From contig OZ037848.1 of assembly GCA_964035575.1 (NCBI GenBank), positions 310,001 to 374,000 of the forward strand: a stretch of 64,000 nucleotides of DNA. The letters are read 5' to 3'. This DNA is from Rhynchopus sp. YZ270_cl-10 (Eukaryota; Euglenozoa; Diplonemea; Diplonemida; Diplonemidae). Shown in pieces: positions 1 to 9,188 of the stretch; the first letter of the stretch is position 1, and each line of letters opens with the position of its first letter. Under the pieces are notes generated by a model, which worked only from the letters and a program-made list of their open reading frames with translations, was not told where the DNA came from and did not search any database. The position numbers were made by a program, and so were the translations under genes.

Positions 1-1265
1 TGCTCCGGAGGGGTCGATATTGACAGGTCGCTGACAGGTCGTTGACCGATTTCCCATAGCACCAAGTGGAATTTTTTTTTTAGATGTTTACTGAACAAAT
101 CACCTCTAAAAACGGTTTTTTCATGGAATCAGTGTAAAAAAAAAAATCCAGTTTTGAAAAAAAAAAAAACAGTGTAGTTGCTCCTTCTTTTTGTATACAA
201 CCCACCCATCCCCTTTTCGCTCCATCGCTCGTTTTGTAGTGACAATCACCTACTGAGGGAGGGTTTGTCCTCATTTACTGCCTGACTGGCTACTGTACTG
301 TGAGAGGAGAGGGGCAGTAAAGGAGAGGGGCAGTAACGGAGAGGGGGAGTAGGAAAATGAGTAAAAAAATTTTCCTGAGGAACGGCACGACCCAAGGGGA
401 TGCGGGAGGGAGTAAATTGGTACGTACAAAAAATAAAAAAGAAAATTGTGTGAATGTGTCTACCCTCGGACTTTCACCGACAAAAAAAAAAAAAAAATAA
501 CAAAAGAAAAAAGGTAGGATGAACTTAGCACAGTGCTGAGCCACCTCAAAAATTTGACTCGAAACATTCCTTCTCGTGACAGTGTACCTTGGTACATGAT
601 CGGTGCGCCGGGTGGTCCCCAATCATGCGGAAAAGAAAGACGGAAAACTTGGAAGATGAGATGTGCCGATCTCCACAAAGAAAAACAAAAACACACAGTT
701 TCTTCAAAAAAATAATATAGCATCTACTGTGTGAATGCACTCCGCACAGTGCTGACAGTGCGTACCACAGCACGCAGAGCGCCAAAAAACCACACAAAAA
801 CACACCCTTTTTTGTCGACAATCGTTTAAGGAACCGCTTGGGGAACCTAGGGTCTGTACTCAATGTTGGCCGGAGCCTTTTTTTTTTGGGAATAGGGTGG
901 GACGGAGTTGGGGAGATAAATTTTTTTTACAACGGGAAAAAATACGAATGGGAGGAGCCGTGTGTTGTGTTTTTGGGGTGGTTTTTTTGCCCCCTTTTTT
1001 TTGATAATCTGTTTGAGATTAGTGTAGCTGTGCCGTGCATGCAGACAGTCTTCACTGTTCATTTTTTTTTTTTCCTTTTTTGTGCATGGGACAATCGCCT
1101 ATGCAAATACACCAGAGATGAAACCTAGGGGGGAGCCATTTGCCCACTGTACAAAAAAATGGTTTTACAATACATCGATATGGATGTCTGTGTCAGTGGT
1201 CGCGCTAATTATGGGAAAAAATGGGGAAAAAATGGATTTCGGGTACGGAAAAACGTTCCTTGAAA
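1..1265. other. Gene-free region with homopolymer runs and dispersed motifs
   Basis: No reading frame here has coding character; the frames are short and rich in F or K from T and A runs. The stretch contains a copy of the CTCGTGACAGTGTACC motif family (566-612) and a copy of the GATAATCTG...GACAGTCTTCACT motif (1009-1060), both of which recur elsewhere in the window. GGTCGCGCTAATT at 1198-1210 resembles inverted-repeat ends seen at 4298-4309 and 38580-38592. Confidence 0.6.
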
Positions 1266-1920
1266 AGGTTAGCTGGGGAGGCCCGGAAACCCCGTTTTGT
1301 GGCATTTCCGGGCCAATCCCGGCTTGTGGTGGGGTATATACGGAAAAATGGACAAAATTTTAGTGACTTAAATTTTCGCAAAATATGAACCCATACTCAT
1401 AAACAAGGGTCATTTTCAGGAAAATTCGGAAAATTCCGAGATTTGGAAGCAATTTTTCTCCTGAAAATCAGTGGGTTTTCAGCCCCAAAACATACCGCGA
1501 TTGGAATTTCCGGAATCCGTCCGCACTGTGGTGGGGTCACTTTGCCGAAATGGCCAATTTTTTGGTTTTGGTCAAAATCCATGTGGGTAAAGAGGGCCAA
1601 GGTAAATCCCACAACCAGATTTTCTCTCCCTGATCCTGACGTCTTGCAACATGAAAATGCGCGAAAACACCGGCATTTGCATTTCCGGAATTCGTCCGTT
1701 CTGTGGTGGGGTCAATTTGCCGAAATGGACAAGTCCTTGGTTTTGGTCAAAACCCGTCAGTGTAAGGTAAAGGGGGCCAAGTGTTTGCCTGTAGAAACTG
1801 GTAGGAACAGGCAGCGCCGCAGGCGCACGGTAACCAACTTTTTTTTTTTTTTCCTTTTCTTTTTTCTCCTCTTTCTTTTGACTTTCCGAGCCAATTGCGT
1901 TCCACGGCGGGGTCACATGT
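1266..1920. repeat. Degenerate tandem repeats, unit about 180-200 bp
   Basis: Related blocks begin near 1300, 1503, 1682 and 1880. The clearest pair (about 1500-1602 and 1680-1782) share CATTTCCGGAAT, GTCCG, CTGTGGTGGGGTCA, TTTGCCGAAATGG and TTGGTTTTGGTCAAAA in the same order. The 1300 and 1880 copies are more diverged. Plus-strand frames across the region translate to repeats of similar character, but this follows from the DNA repetition and there is no sign of a gene. The last copy runs into the terminus of the element that starts at 1921. Confidence 0.6.
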
Positions 1921-1939
1921 ATATGGGTCGATTTCAAAA

Positions 1940-2501
1940 CCCCCCCCCCCCCAAAAGTTCTTTTTTGTCTTTTTCATGATATAGGCAGTTTTTTTGCAGT
2001 CTGAGGTCCGGAACCGCCCCAAAAACGATTTTCTGGGAGGTTTTGGGGCGAAATGGACCTTTTTTGACCATTTTTATGGTATTTTTAGGCTGTTTTTTGG
2101 CCCTTCTTCTTACACAGCCTATTGGGGGTCAAAATAGCTATTTTTGACCAAAAAACATCAAATAAGCACCAAGAAAAGTGCCAAATGTGCCCAAAACAGG
2201 TCGGATTGGGCTCACAGCCCATTTTTGGGATATATTTGGGCCAACGGAGGCCTCCTGGCGTCAAATAAATTGTGTTTTTTGGTCAAAAATAGCTATTTTG
2301 ACCCCCAATAGGCTGTGTAAGAAGAAGGGCCAAAAAACAGCCTAAAAATACCATAAAAATGGTCAAAAAAGGTCCATTTCGCCCCAAAACCTCCCAAAAC
2401 CTCCCAGAAAATCGTTTTTGGGGCGGTTCCGGACCTCAGACTGCAAAAAAACTGCCTATATCATGAAAAAGACAAAAAAGAACTTTTGGGGGGGGGGGGG
2501 G
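1940..2501. mobile_element. Near-perfect palindromic (foldback) element
   Basis: The left arm (1940-2157, about 218 bp) and right arm (2273-2501, about 229 bp) are inverted copies that I find identical base for base except for an extra 10-bp GGGAGGTTTT-type duplication in the right arm. The loop (2158-2272) is about 115 bp. The arms end in runs of 13 C and 14 G. The element lies between the left terminal repeat and the subterminal TAGGGGGGTCC block of the larger 1921-4171 element, which implies nested insertion. It has no coding capacity, so it is a foldback or MITE-like unit. Arm identity indicates a young insertion or ongoing correction between arms. Confidence 0.75.
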
Positions 2502-3521
2502 TAGGGGGGTCCACGTAGAAGGAATTCCTTAAGGATTTGCTGTCCCAAACCCATTTTTTTGAAATTTAGGTGAAGAAACCCACTAAAAAGGTCGTACCTG
2601 GCCGCAAATCGCCCTGGGGATCACGAAAATATCCCATTAAACCACCTGACAACCTCTACAGAGACTTTCCTGGTTAAAAAAAATCGATTTTTTGTGAAAA
2701 ATCTCCAAAAATAGCGTCATCAAATCGTCATCAACATGGGCCAAAATGCAACACTTACCAAAAAAATTCTCCAATCAGACAAAAATCCTTCTAAACACCC
2801 GAAAAACACCCCAGTCCACATCCGGTGGGGTCCCAGGGTGGAAATATATAGTTTTTACAGCTTTTAGGGGTCCTGTGTGGGCCCCAGATGCATTTTGCAG
2901 TGGGTGTGTGTGCCCCAAACGCTTAAAAGTACCCTTTTTTTAGTCACTTTTTTGACTTTTTTTGTACCTGAAAACCCCCAAAAAAGTGCCAAGGTAGTCG
3001 GAATGGTGTCCAAACACCCAGGAAAATGTCCCCCAGACCCCATGTAGGGTGAAAAATAGCATTTTGGGCACTTGGGAGGGTTTTATAGGCCATGCAACAC
3101 TTATGCAACACTTAAGCAACGGCTATGCAACGCCTAGCAGAAGACCACTTATTTACCAAAAAATAATAATACCAATTCATTCAAAACACCAAAAAACCAC
3201 CTCGGTCCACCTCCAATGAGGTCCCGAGGTGGACATGTGTGGATTTTGCAGCTTTTTGGGGTCCCTGGGGGGTTTTTGAGGGTGTTTTTGTGTCTGCAAC
3301 GCTTAAAATAACGGTATTTCCCCCCATCCTTTTGACGTATTTCGCACCCAAAATAAAAACCCTAAAAGGCGTATTCAGGCAGTCGCAGAAGTGTCTAAAT
3401 CCCTCCGAACTGCCTGACAGACCTCCCGAGCTGTGGAAAATCGCACTTGCAACACTTACTGGGGCTTTTTGGTCCCTGAAAATGAGAACGTACCCTGTGC
3501 CTAAGTGCAGTAAAGCCTTCC

Positions 3522-3896
3522 TTGCCTCCTCCTATGACCAATGATTCGTGCGAATCCATTGTCGGTGTCCTTGACCAAGTTGCAAGCCACCACGGAAGGA
3601 GCCAGCACCCCGACAACACCGACCCACTGTCGCTGAAACCTAGACATCCTCTACAGTCTAGGTTGGGTTCCGTATCTCTCAAGGGAAGAACTTGCCGCAG
3701 GATACACCAAGCGCACCACAAAGGCAGGTCCATGCAAAGCGCCCAGAAGTAGCAACTTGAAAAGTACAACACTAGAGTGCTTCATCTCTTGACAAAGACA
3801 GAGTTGCAGGAATTTGCGGCAGATTGTGCACCCCTTCACGACGAAGACACCGGTACGATGAATAAGGAGCCTCTGGTCGATATGCTGTCTCAGTGA
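3522..3896 (+). pseudogene. Short decayed coding stretch with SAP-like segment
   Basis: One plus-strand frame reads as protein-like sequence for about 125 codons with a single in-frame stop (3750-3752). The last 45 residues (LEKYNTRVLHLLTKTELQEF, then a CAPLHD segment, ending LVDMLSQ) resemble the helix-loop-helix of a SAP DNA-binding domain, by eye only. It lies inside the 1921-4171 inverted-repeat element, so it could be a relic of a gene carried by that element. It is the opposite strand to every host gene in the window. Function and family are not established. Confidence 0.3.
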
Positions 3897-4171
3897 GCAG
3901 TACAGGGATTCTATAGGCATATTAGGGGGTATAATTCCATGGAAAAAAGCGGAAAAAGCGGAAAAAAACACCAAAAAAATCAGAAAAAAGTGCGAAATAG
4001 TGCTCAAAAGTGTGTTTTTCGTGGTTTTGGGTGATTTTTTGGGGGTTTGGGGGTGTTTTGAGGTGTTTTTTCGGGTTTTTCGCGGGTTTTTACAAAAAAA
4101 AGTGGTTTGGGACAGCAAAAACGGCCGGACGGACCCCCCTAGGGGGGGGGGGTTTTGAAATCGACCCATAT

Positions 4172-4592
4172 GCAAGTCCACTATGTGGTGGTCTTACTCA
4201 ACAATATTAGAACTTCTGGTTTCTTAATGAAATCCCCGTACTGCAAAAAAAAAACGTTCCTACCAAAACCCCCAAAAATCCCGGGATGAGGGATGGACTT
4301 TAGCGCGAGCCCTGGTCTGTGTGTGGGGTTTTTTTTTTTTTTGGATTTTTCGTTCAATAAAAAAATGATGGTACTCGAAAGATGCTGAGCCTCAAAAGCG
4401 CAGCAAAATATCAAAAAGACTCCACTCTTCGCACTATGGAGCAGCAACGACATGCCCAAATCGACACTGACATCTCCAAAAGGTGTGAAACCAAAAACAA
4501 AACAAAAAAAAATGATAAGATGGATCTCAGCATCTTAACGCACGAACCTTCGAGCACACAAATCACCACCACCACCACTTCACCCTCTTCCC
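4172..4592. other. Intergenic region downstream of the phosphatase gene
   Basis: No gene seen. CTTTAGCGCGAG at 4298-4309 is close to the reverse complement of the GTCGCGCTAAATC repeat end found at 38580. A T-run occurs at 4329-4341. The stretch covers the 3' untranslated region of the minus-strand phosphatase gene; no polyadenylation signal can be assigned. Confidence 0.5.
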
Positions 4593-5800
4593 CTACAGAG
4601 CAACGCAATTTATCCACTCATTGTGAAAGGTGCCCCCTGGGCTGAGCGGTACGTTCAGCGCCACTGCTCCTTTCATGAGTCCTTGGGTGTATCCTGTTCG
4701 GAGGTCGTCCGAGGAGGAGATTTTGGAGACGAGGTTTCCGCTTTTGATGGGCGACACGGAGACGAGGTTCTCTGTGTCAGCTGCGGGGGTGGAGTCGTTG
4801 GTGTTGATTGAGAGAAGGTCGCGGTTGATGCGGTTCAGGCCCTGTGGTATGGTGTGTGGTGGGTAGACAGAACGTATCAGGGAGAGAACACATAAAAAAG
4901 GGGGTGAAAAGGCGAACATACAGTCACAGCCAGCTGCTTCGAATTCAATGTGTACACATCGTAGGAGTCGCCCACGTCGGTCATCATCTCTGTTTCCGAC
5001 AGCATGTCCGTCGTGGCGAGGAACTCCGGTACGGTCTTGCCGGATTCAATCAGTCGTGCAATGAAGTGCGTCAACGTCGGGATTGTCGGGTCCACCTGCG
5101 ATCCGTCCCCCGAGCAGACGTAGTCGGCGACGAGCACACCGTTGCTAGGGTTGCCGCGTACACAGTCGGGTGTGTTCTCAATGATCAGTACGTGGTCCAT
5201 GTTGCGGCCTAGCAGCGTCAAATCCTTCTGGTACCCTGCCTTCCCCGAGAACCACTTCTTATGCCGGTAGATGCAGTGTTCGATAGTGTTGCTGGGGTCG
5301 ATGTTGCGGATGATCGTCTGTGCGTAGGCCTTCACGCCTGCAGTCCACACAACGGTCTCGCAGTGCTCCTTCAGCAACGCGAAGAGCAGGTCCAGATGCG
5401 GGCGTGCAAAGAGGGGGCCGTCCCGCGCGTAGATCAGCGTCTCATCGAGGTCGAGGACAATCGTGTATTTGTTGCGGAGCTCCTTCCTCTGCGGGGGGAT
5501 CATGTGGTCCTTCGTTGGCTCGTGAATCATAGAGGGGGCACGCACCCTGGTGCGCCCTCCGTTCTTCAGAGCACGGTATTCGTCTCTAAAAGAAGTCCCC
5601 CGTCTCCGCTGTGGCTGCTTCTTGTCAGAAGGGTCCACCATCAAAGCTTCAGTGGCCTTATCCATCCAGTCTGTTGGTGAGAGCACTGGAGGAAGGGGCG
5701 ACTTCGGGGTGTTCGATGTGGTGCGGGAAATGTTAGAGGCAGTCTTCCCCACAGAGCGTCCACTGTAGCCGCGGGCACGTCCGACGGTAGGTTCGGACAT
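4593..5800 (-). CDS. FCP1/SCP-like HAD phosphatase, two exons
   Basis: Exons are 5800-4922 and 4841-4593, giving 375 residues. The 80-bp intron runs from GTATGT to CACAG and is phase 0. Residues 111-121 carry the HAD catalytic signature DxDxT (VLDLDETL; nucleophile D117, general acid D119, T121). The FCP1-homology fold follows, with a WTAG loop and a region ending IIENTPDCV. This family removes phosphate from Ser/Thr of proteins, classically the RNA polymerase II tail, or acts in related SCP, Dullard or TIM50 roles. The N-terminal 100 residues are basic and Ser/Thr/Pro-rich with no clear signal peptide or membrane span, so a nuclear or cytosolic SCP-type enzyme is likely. The Met at 5800 was chosen because the upstream frame is low-complexity and a CACAG lies about 40 nt upstream. 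The C-terminal exon beyond the HAD fold is unfamiliar. The substrate is unknown. Confidence 0.85.
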
Positions 5801-6626
5801 TGAAAAGGGGAGAAGGAAAGAGACGGAGAGGATGAGGTTCTGTGTTGGTGGAGTTGGGTCGGGTGAGAGGGCGGGAGGAGTGGAAGACTTCGGGAGAACA
5901 GAAAGCATTTGAGAGATGTCTTGTTTTGGTTTTAAATCTTGAGAAAAAAAAGTGCAGCAAAATGTAAAACTGCAAAAGAAAATAATGGCACAGCAATGTG
6001 CTAAGCGAACAGTACTGAATTGATTACCTATGTCGTAGCTAGACGTCATACTGAAGGCACCCATGTATCCTTGCTGTCTAGCTGAACCTACACCCTTTGG
6101 CCCTTTGTAGGATCTGATGAGCGACCACTCGGGCACCTTAAGTCGAAGCCCCTTCCTTAGTACCTCAACCAAACGAAGGAATCTCTTGCTTCAAGAAAAA
6201 AGACAATTTCCAGGAAAATCCAGGATTCTTTCCTGTAAGCCATGAACGGACGAAGAGTGGAGGTAACTTTTAAGGTCTTCGCAAAGACATAAAGTGTTTC
6301 GTGCGACCGTAAAACCTAGCCACACTACCGCAGATGGCACGCTAATTGTCCCTGTGATGTGGTGGTACCTTTGTTGCAACGCGCCACACTCCAGCACATC
6401 GCTCAGGAGACTTGAGACTGAGGAATTGATCACGACACCCCTGCGGCTGCACCCTCAGCAGAGCGGCTTTGTTGTTCTGGGTATTCCATTGTCTCACCCA
6501 GTCCTTTTTTTGAGACGGCTTTCCTCCATCCCAATACCATGGTGTTGTCGACATCACTCATTCTTTCGACACCCCTATGGGAAATCCCACCATATTTTTT
6601 TTTTGAAATATCCAAAAAACGACCAT
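5801..6626. other. Intergenic region between phosphatase and small unknown gene
   Basis: Open frames are present on both strands but none has a recognisable protein or consistent codon character. Frames at 6191-6433 and 6342-6557 on the minus strand could be thought of as downstream exons of the next gene. No phase-0 GTAT/AG junction like those elsewhere in the window joins them, so I leave them unannotated. Confidence 0.5.
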
Positions 6627-7223
6627 TCATGGATAGATCGGGAGCAGCAACTCCCACTGCACCATACTACACGCCTGCGCTTCCTCTAACGCTGCCTCGA
6701 CTTTGGGTGCCAGCGTTTCCAGATCATTTGGGAAGGCACAGAGGGAGCGGAGGGTCTGGGTTTGGAGGCGGAAGACGGCGGTTGCACGGAGGGCACTGAG
6801 GTGGTCGCACATGGTGCTGCCGGTTATGAGGAAGACATTGTGTAGGAGGGGTGAGCCTGCCACCGGGGTGTACACAGCGAGGGCCTGTTCGGAGGCATCC
6901 ATCAGCGCTGACGCCGTTTCTGCTAGAACCTCTAAGGGCCCCCGCAACGATCGGATGAGGTCGTCAATGGACACCATCTGCTGTTTGCGTACCCCCTCGA
7001 CACACCCAGGCAGGTCTGCGAGCATCCCCCACCCCACCTCCCCCCCCGACACCGCCCCCGCCTCGCCCAACGAACCCTCCACATACCCTAGAAGCCCTTC
7101 CAAAATACCACATAACTGCTCCTGAGAGGCTACCCATCGTGTGATAAGCGTTTTCGCTGCAGTACAATGTGCGTTAACAGCATTGGAGACAGCCTCGATT
7201 CGTTTGGCAGAAGCGGAGGACAT
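6627..7223 (-). CDS. Small helical protein of unknown function
   Basis: This is 198 residues on one exon. The start at 7223 (MSSASAKRIEAV) is preferred because AG of TTTTACAG lies 71 nt upstream (7295-7296) and gives a plausible trans-splice site. The sequence is predicted by eye to be mostly helical, with a long amphipathic N-terminal stretch, a Gly-rich linker around residues 50-65 and no signal peptide or membrane span. It is acidic overall. I do not recognise the family. A small subunit of a coiled-coil complex would fit the composition, but that is only an impression. A GTATGG near the 3' end could in principle be a donor, but it would give a phase-1 intron unlike all others here. Confidence 0.6.
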   Translation of the reverse strand: MSSASAKRIEAVSNAVNAHCTAAKTLITRWVASQEQLCGILEGLLGYVEGSLGEAGAVSGGEVGWGMLADLPGCVEGVRKQQMVSIDDLIRSLRGPLEVLAETASALMDASEQALAVYTPVAGSPLLHNVFLITGSTMCDHLSALRATAVFRLQTQTLRSLCAFPNDLETLAPKVEAALEEAQACSMVQWELLLPIYP

Positions 7224-7294
7224 AGAGGGGTGTATTATGGGTGATTGTTTTTGTGTGTTGATCAAAATGGGTAGTGTGTGTGCGTGTTTTTTGT

Positions 7295-7296
7295 CT
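7295..7296 (-). promoter_or_regulatory. Likely trans-splice acceptor
   Basis: AG of TTTTACAG on the minus strand lies 71 nt upstream of the start at 7223. The 3' splice site type matches the cis-intron acceptors in the window. Confidence 0.4.
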
Positions 7297-9188
7297 GTAA
7301 AATAGGTGTTGTGTGTGAGGGTGGGTTTTTGTGTTAGATAAAAAATATGGGGGGGATAATAAAGTTGTTTTCAAATGGTTTGGTTTGAACCAAAAAATAA
7401 AGAATAATTTTGGATAGGGGTCAAAGGGAAGAATCGGAGGAACAAAAAACGGATGATTGGAAGATGTACATAACGCATTTCTGTTCCCATATGAGCACCA
7501 TGTAGCGTAGAGTTGGGTAAAATGGACATTTTTGTATTTCTTGGTTGCTGTACAATGTCGTAACCAAGCACCAAGAAGTGGAGTAAAAAAAGAGAACTTA
7601 GGAAGGCAAACATGGACACCTGGTAAAAAAAAACTGTTTTTTACTCTAATAGGTGGACACATAGCCTCCGAAAAATACAAAGAAAAATTGAAAAAAAGAA
7701 AAAGAAAAAAGAAGAAAAAAAAAAAGAAAGAAAGAAACAGGGAACTGCCTAGCTTCCACCGGGCGAACACCCCCTCTTTCAAAATTATTTTTCAAATATA
7801 TTTCTCTTTCCAGTTCAATAAACTCCCCCCGTTCCGTTGCAATGTAAAAGGTGCGAAAAAAAAATGGAAAAGAGCGATGGTACATTTCCCAATAACCGTT
7901 TACGTAAAAAAAAAGTATTTTCATCATATGCAATCAATAAATTGATAGTATATGGTGAGGGATCAACAAAAATGGTCCCATCTTTCTTGTAAAAAAAAAA
8001 AAAAAAAAAAGGTTGGGAGATGCATAACTCTGGTACTTAAAAGTCACCTCTTAAAAAAAACAAAACTGCCTTTTTCAAAGGACCACTTGGCCTCATGCAC
8101 AGATCACAACCCCCCCTTGTTAAACTCGTGCCTCAAACAGCTTGAGTTGCGTGACACTATGGTCTATGGATTGCCATTGTTTTGTCCAAGGGGGAAAGAG
8201 CTTCGGGTTTCTGTGTGTTTCCACTGTGTCCCTGTGAACGGGGAAAGCGTGCTTGCTAGGCGTTTATACTTCTACTTGGTGCGGCTTGTGTGATAATCTG
8301 TAGGTTGTAGTGGAGCTGGCCATGTGGACAGTCTTCACTCTACAGACATCATTGGTTTTGATGTGTTGATTTGTGCAAAAGGCATATCACCAAAGGATGT
8401 GCTGGTAGTTGACTTTTTTTCATGAAAAGAACAAAAAAAAAAAAAAAACGAAGAAGAAGAAAACTAGAAAAAGGATGAAATTGCGGGGGGGGGAAAAGGG
8501 AACAAAACTTTATAAGATGAACCTCTCGTGCTCAGTCACCTTATAACAGAGGGGGGGAAAGAGAGAGAAATTGCAATGAGAGGCCCGACTATGAGGTGTG
8601 GTGTGTCCCTTGCTACGCGATCATACACACAACCACTTCATTTCCAGGAAAAACAAAAAAAAACAAAAAACGTGAGCACAAAGTTGTTGCTGACGCGCCC
8701 GCGGAAAAATACTTCCGTCCTGATTTGGCATTTTTTTTACTGCGTCGATTTTTTTTTCTTTATTTTTTGAGAGGGAAAAGTATGTTTACTGCAACAAAAC
8801 AGGACACAGAAAGCCACAGATGCTTTTCGTAGTACATAAAGAGGTTCCTTGAGCAATGGGAGCACCACACCCACTGGGCTGTGTGGGTACATACATTCAT
8901 CTACAAGGGCTCTCCTGTGCATGCATCTTGCGGTCTATCGTGTGTGGTGTTTGTTGCGAGTCTTTGTTCTGCTGTTTTTGTTTTGGACTGTTCATCCAAA
9001 ACTTTCTTTTTTCAGCATCAAATTGTTCAGTTCAAAGGTAAAAACCTAAGTAAAAGTAAAAAACATTATTGTTTTCAGGTGCAATTTTCAGTTCGGAGCA
9101 CTCAAAAACAAAACAAAAACAAAACAAAACGAAAAGATGGGTGTACAGCGCTGTGTACACGCACCTCTAAATGGTTTGGGAAGGTTGT
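7297..9188. other. Gene-free region with purine-rich tract
   Basis: It contains a long A/G tract (about 7678-7740) and several A-runs. A copy of the GATAATCTG...GACAGTCTTCACT motif lies at 8293-8337 and a copy of the dispersed CTCGTGCTCAGTCACCTT motif at 8515-8545. No reading frame looks like a gene. Frames near 8528-9219 are short and low in complexity. Confidence 0.55.
8515..8545 (-). repeat. Dispersed sense-oriented motif, copy
   Basis: Plus-strand text GATGAACCTCTCGTGCTCAG, then TCACCTT. It belongs to a family whose minus-strand consensus is GGTGACTNAGCACNAGAGG followed within 12 nt by GGTTCATC. Other good copies are at 14625-14658, 34626-34652, 41190-41223, 44870-44898, 48896-48920, 49036-49071 and 55229-55263. 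All copies have the same orientation. Confidence 0.6.

Larger units (their letters stand above)
1921..4171. mobile_element. Inverted-repeat element of 2.25 kb, unclassified
   Basis: The two ends are perfect inverted copies over about 30 bp: ATATGGGTCGATTTCAAAA followed by a C-run at 1921-1950, and its reverse complement at 4142-4171. Just inside both ends the sequence TAGGGGGGTCC, then TTTGCTGTCCCAAACC, is also present in inverted orientation (2502-2560 and about 4085-4141), so the terminal repeats are at least 80 bp with gaps. The left copy is interrupted by a palindromic element (1940-2501). The interior holds two diverged direct repeats (about 2745-3125 and 3127-3460, sharing CAACACTTACCAAAAAA, CAGCTTTTNGGGGTCC and a GGTCCACCTCC-like block) and a short decayed coding stretch. 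No transposase is recognisable and no target-site duplication is obvious. Confidence 0.6.

Noticed and set aside
1443-1979. 178-codon plus-strand frame in the left repeat region
   Set aside because: It consists of diverged non-coding ~180-bp repeats with frame changes between units and a homopolymer-rich end. No protein family is recognisable.
5801-6172. N-terminal extension of the phosphatase to the Met at 6172
   Set aside because: The added 124 residues are low-complexity and Phe/Cys-rich from T-runs, and a good acceptor AG lies between them and the Met at 5800.
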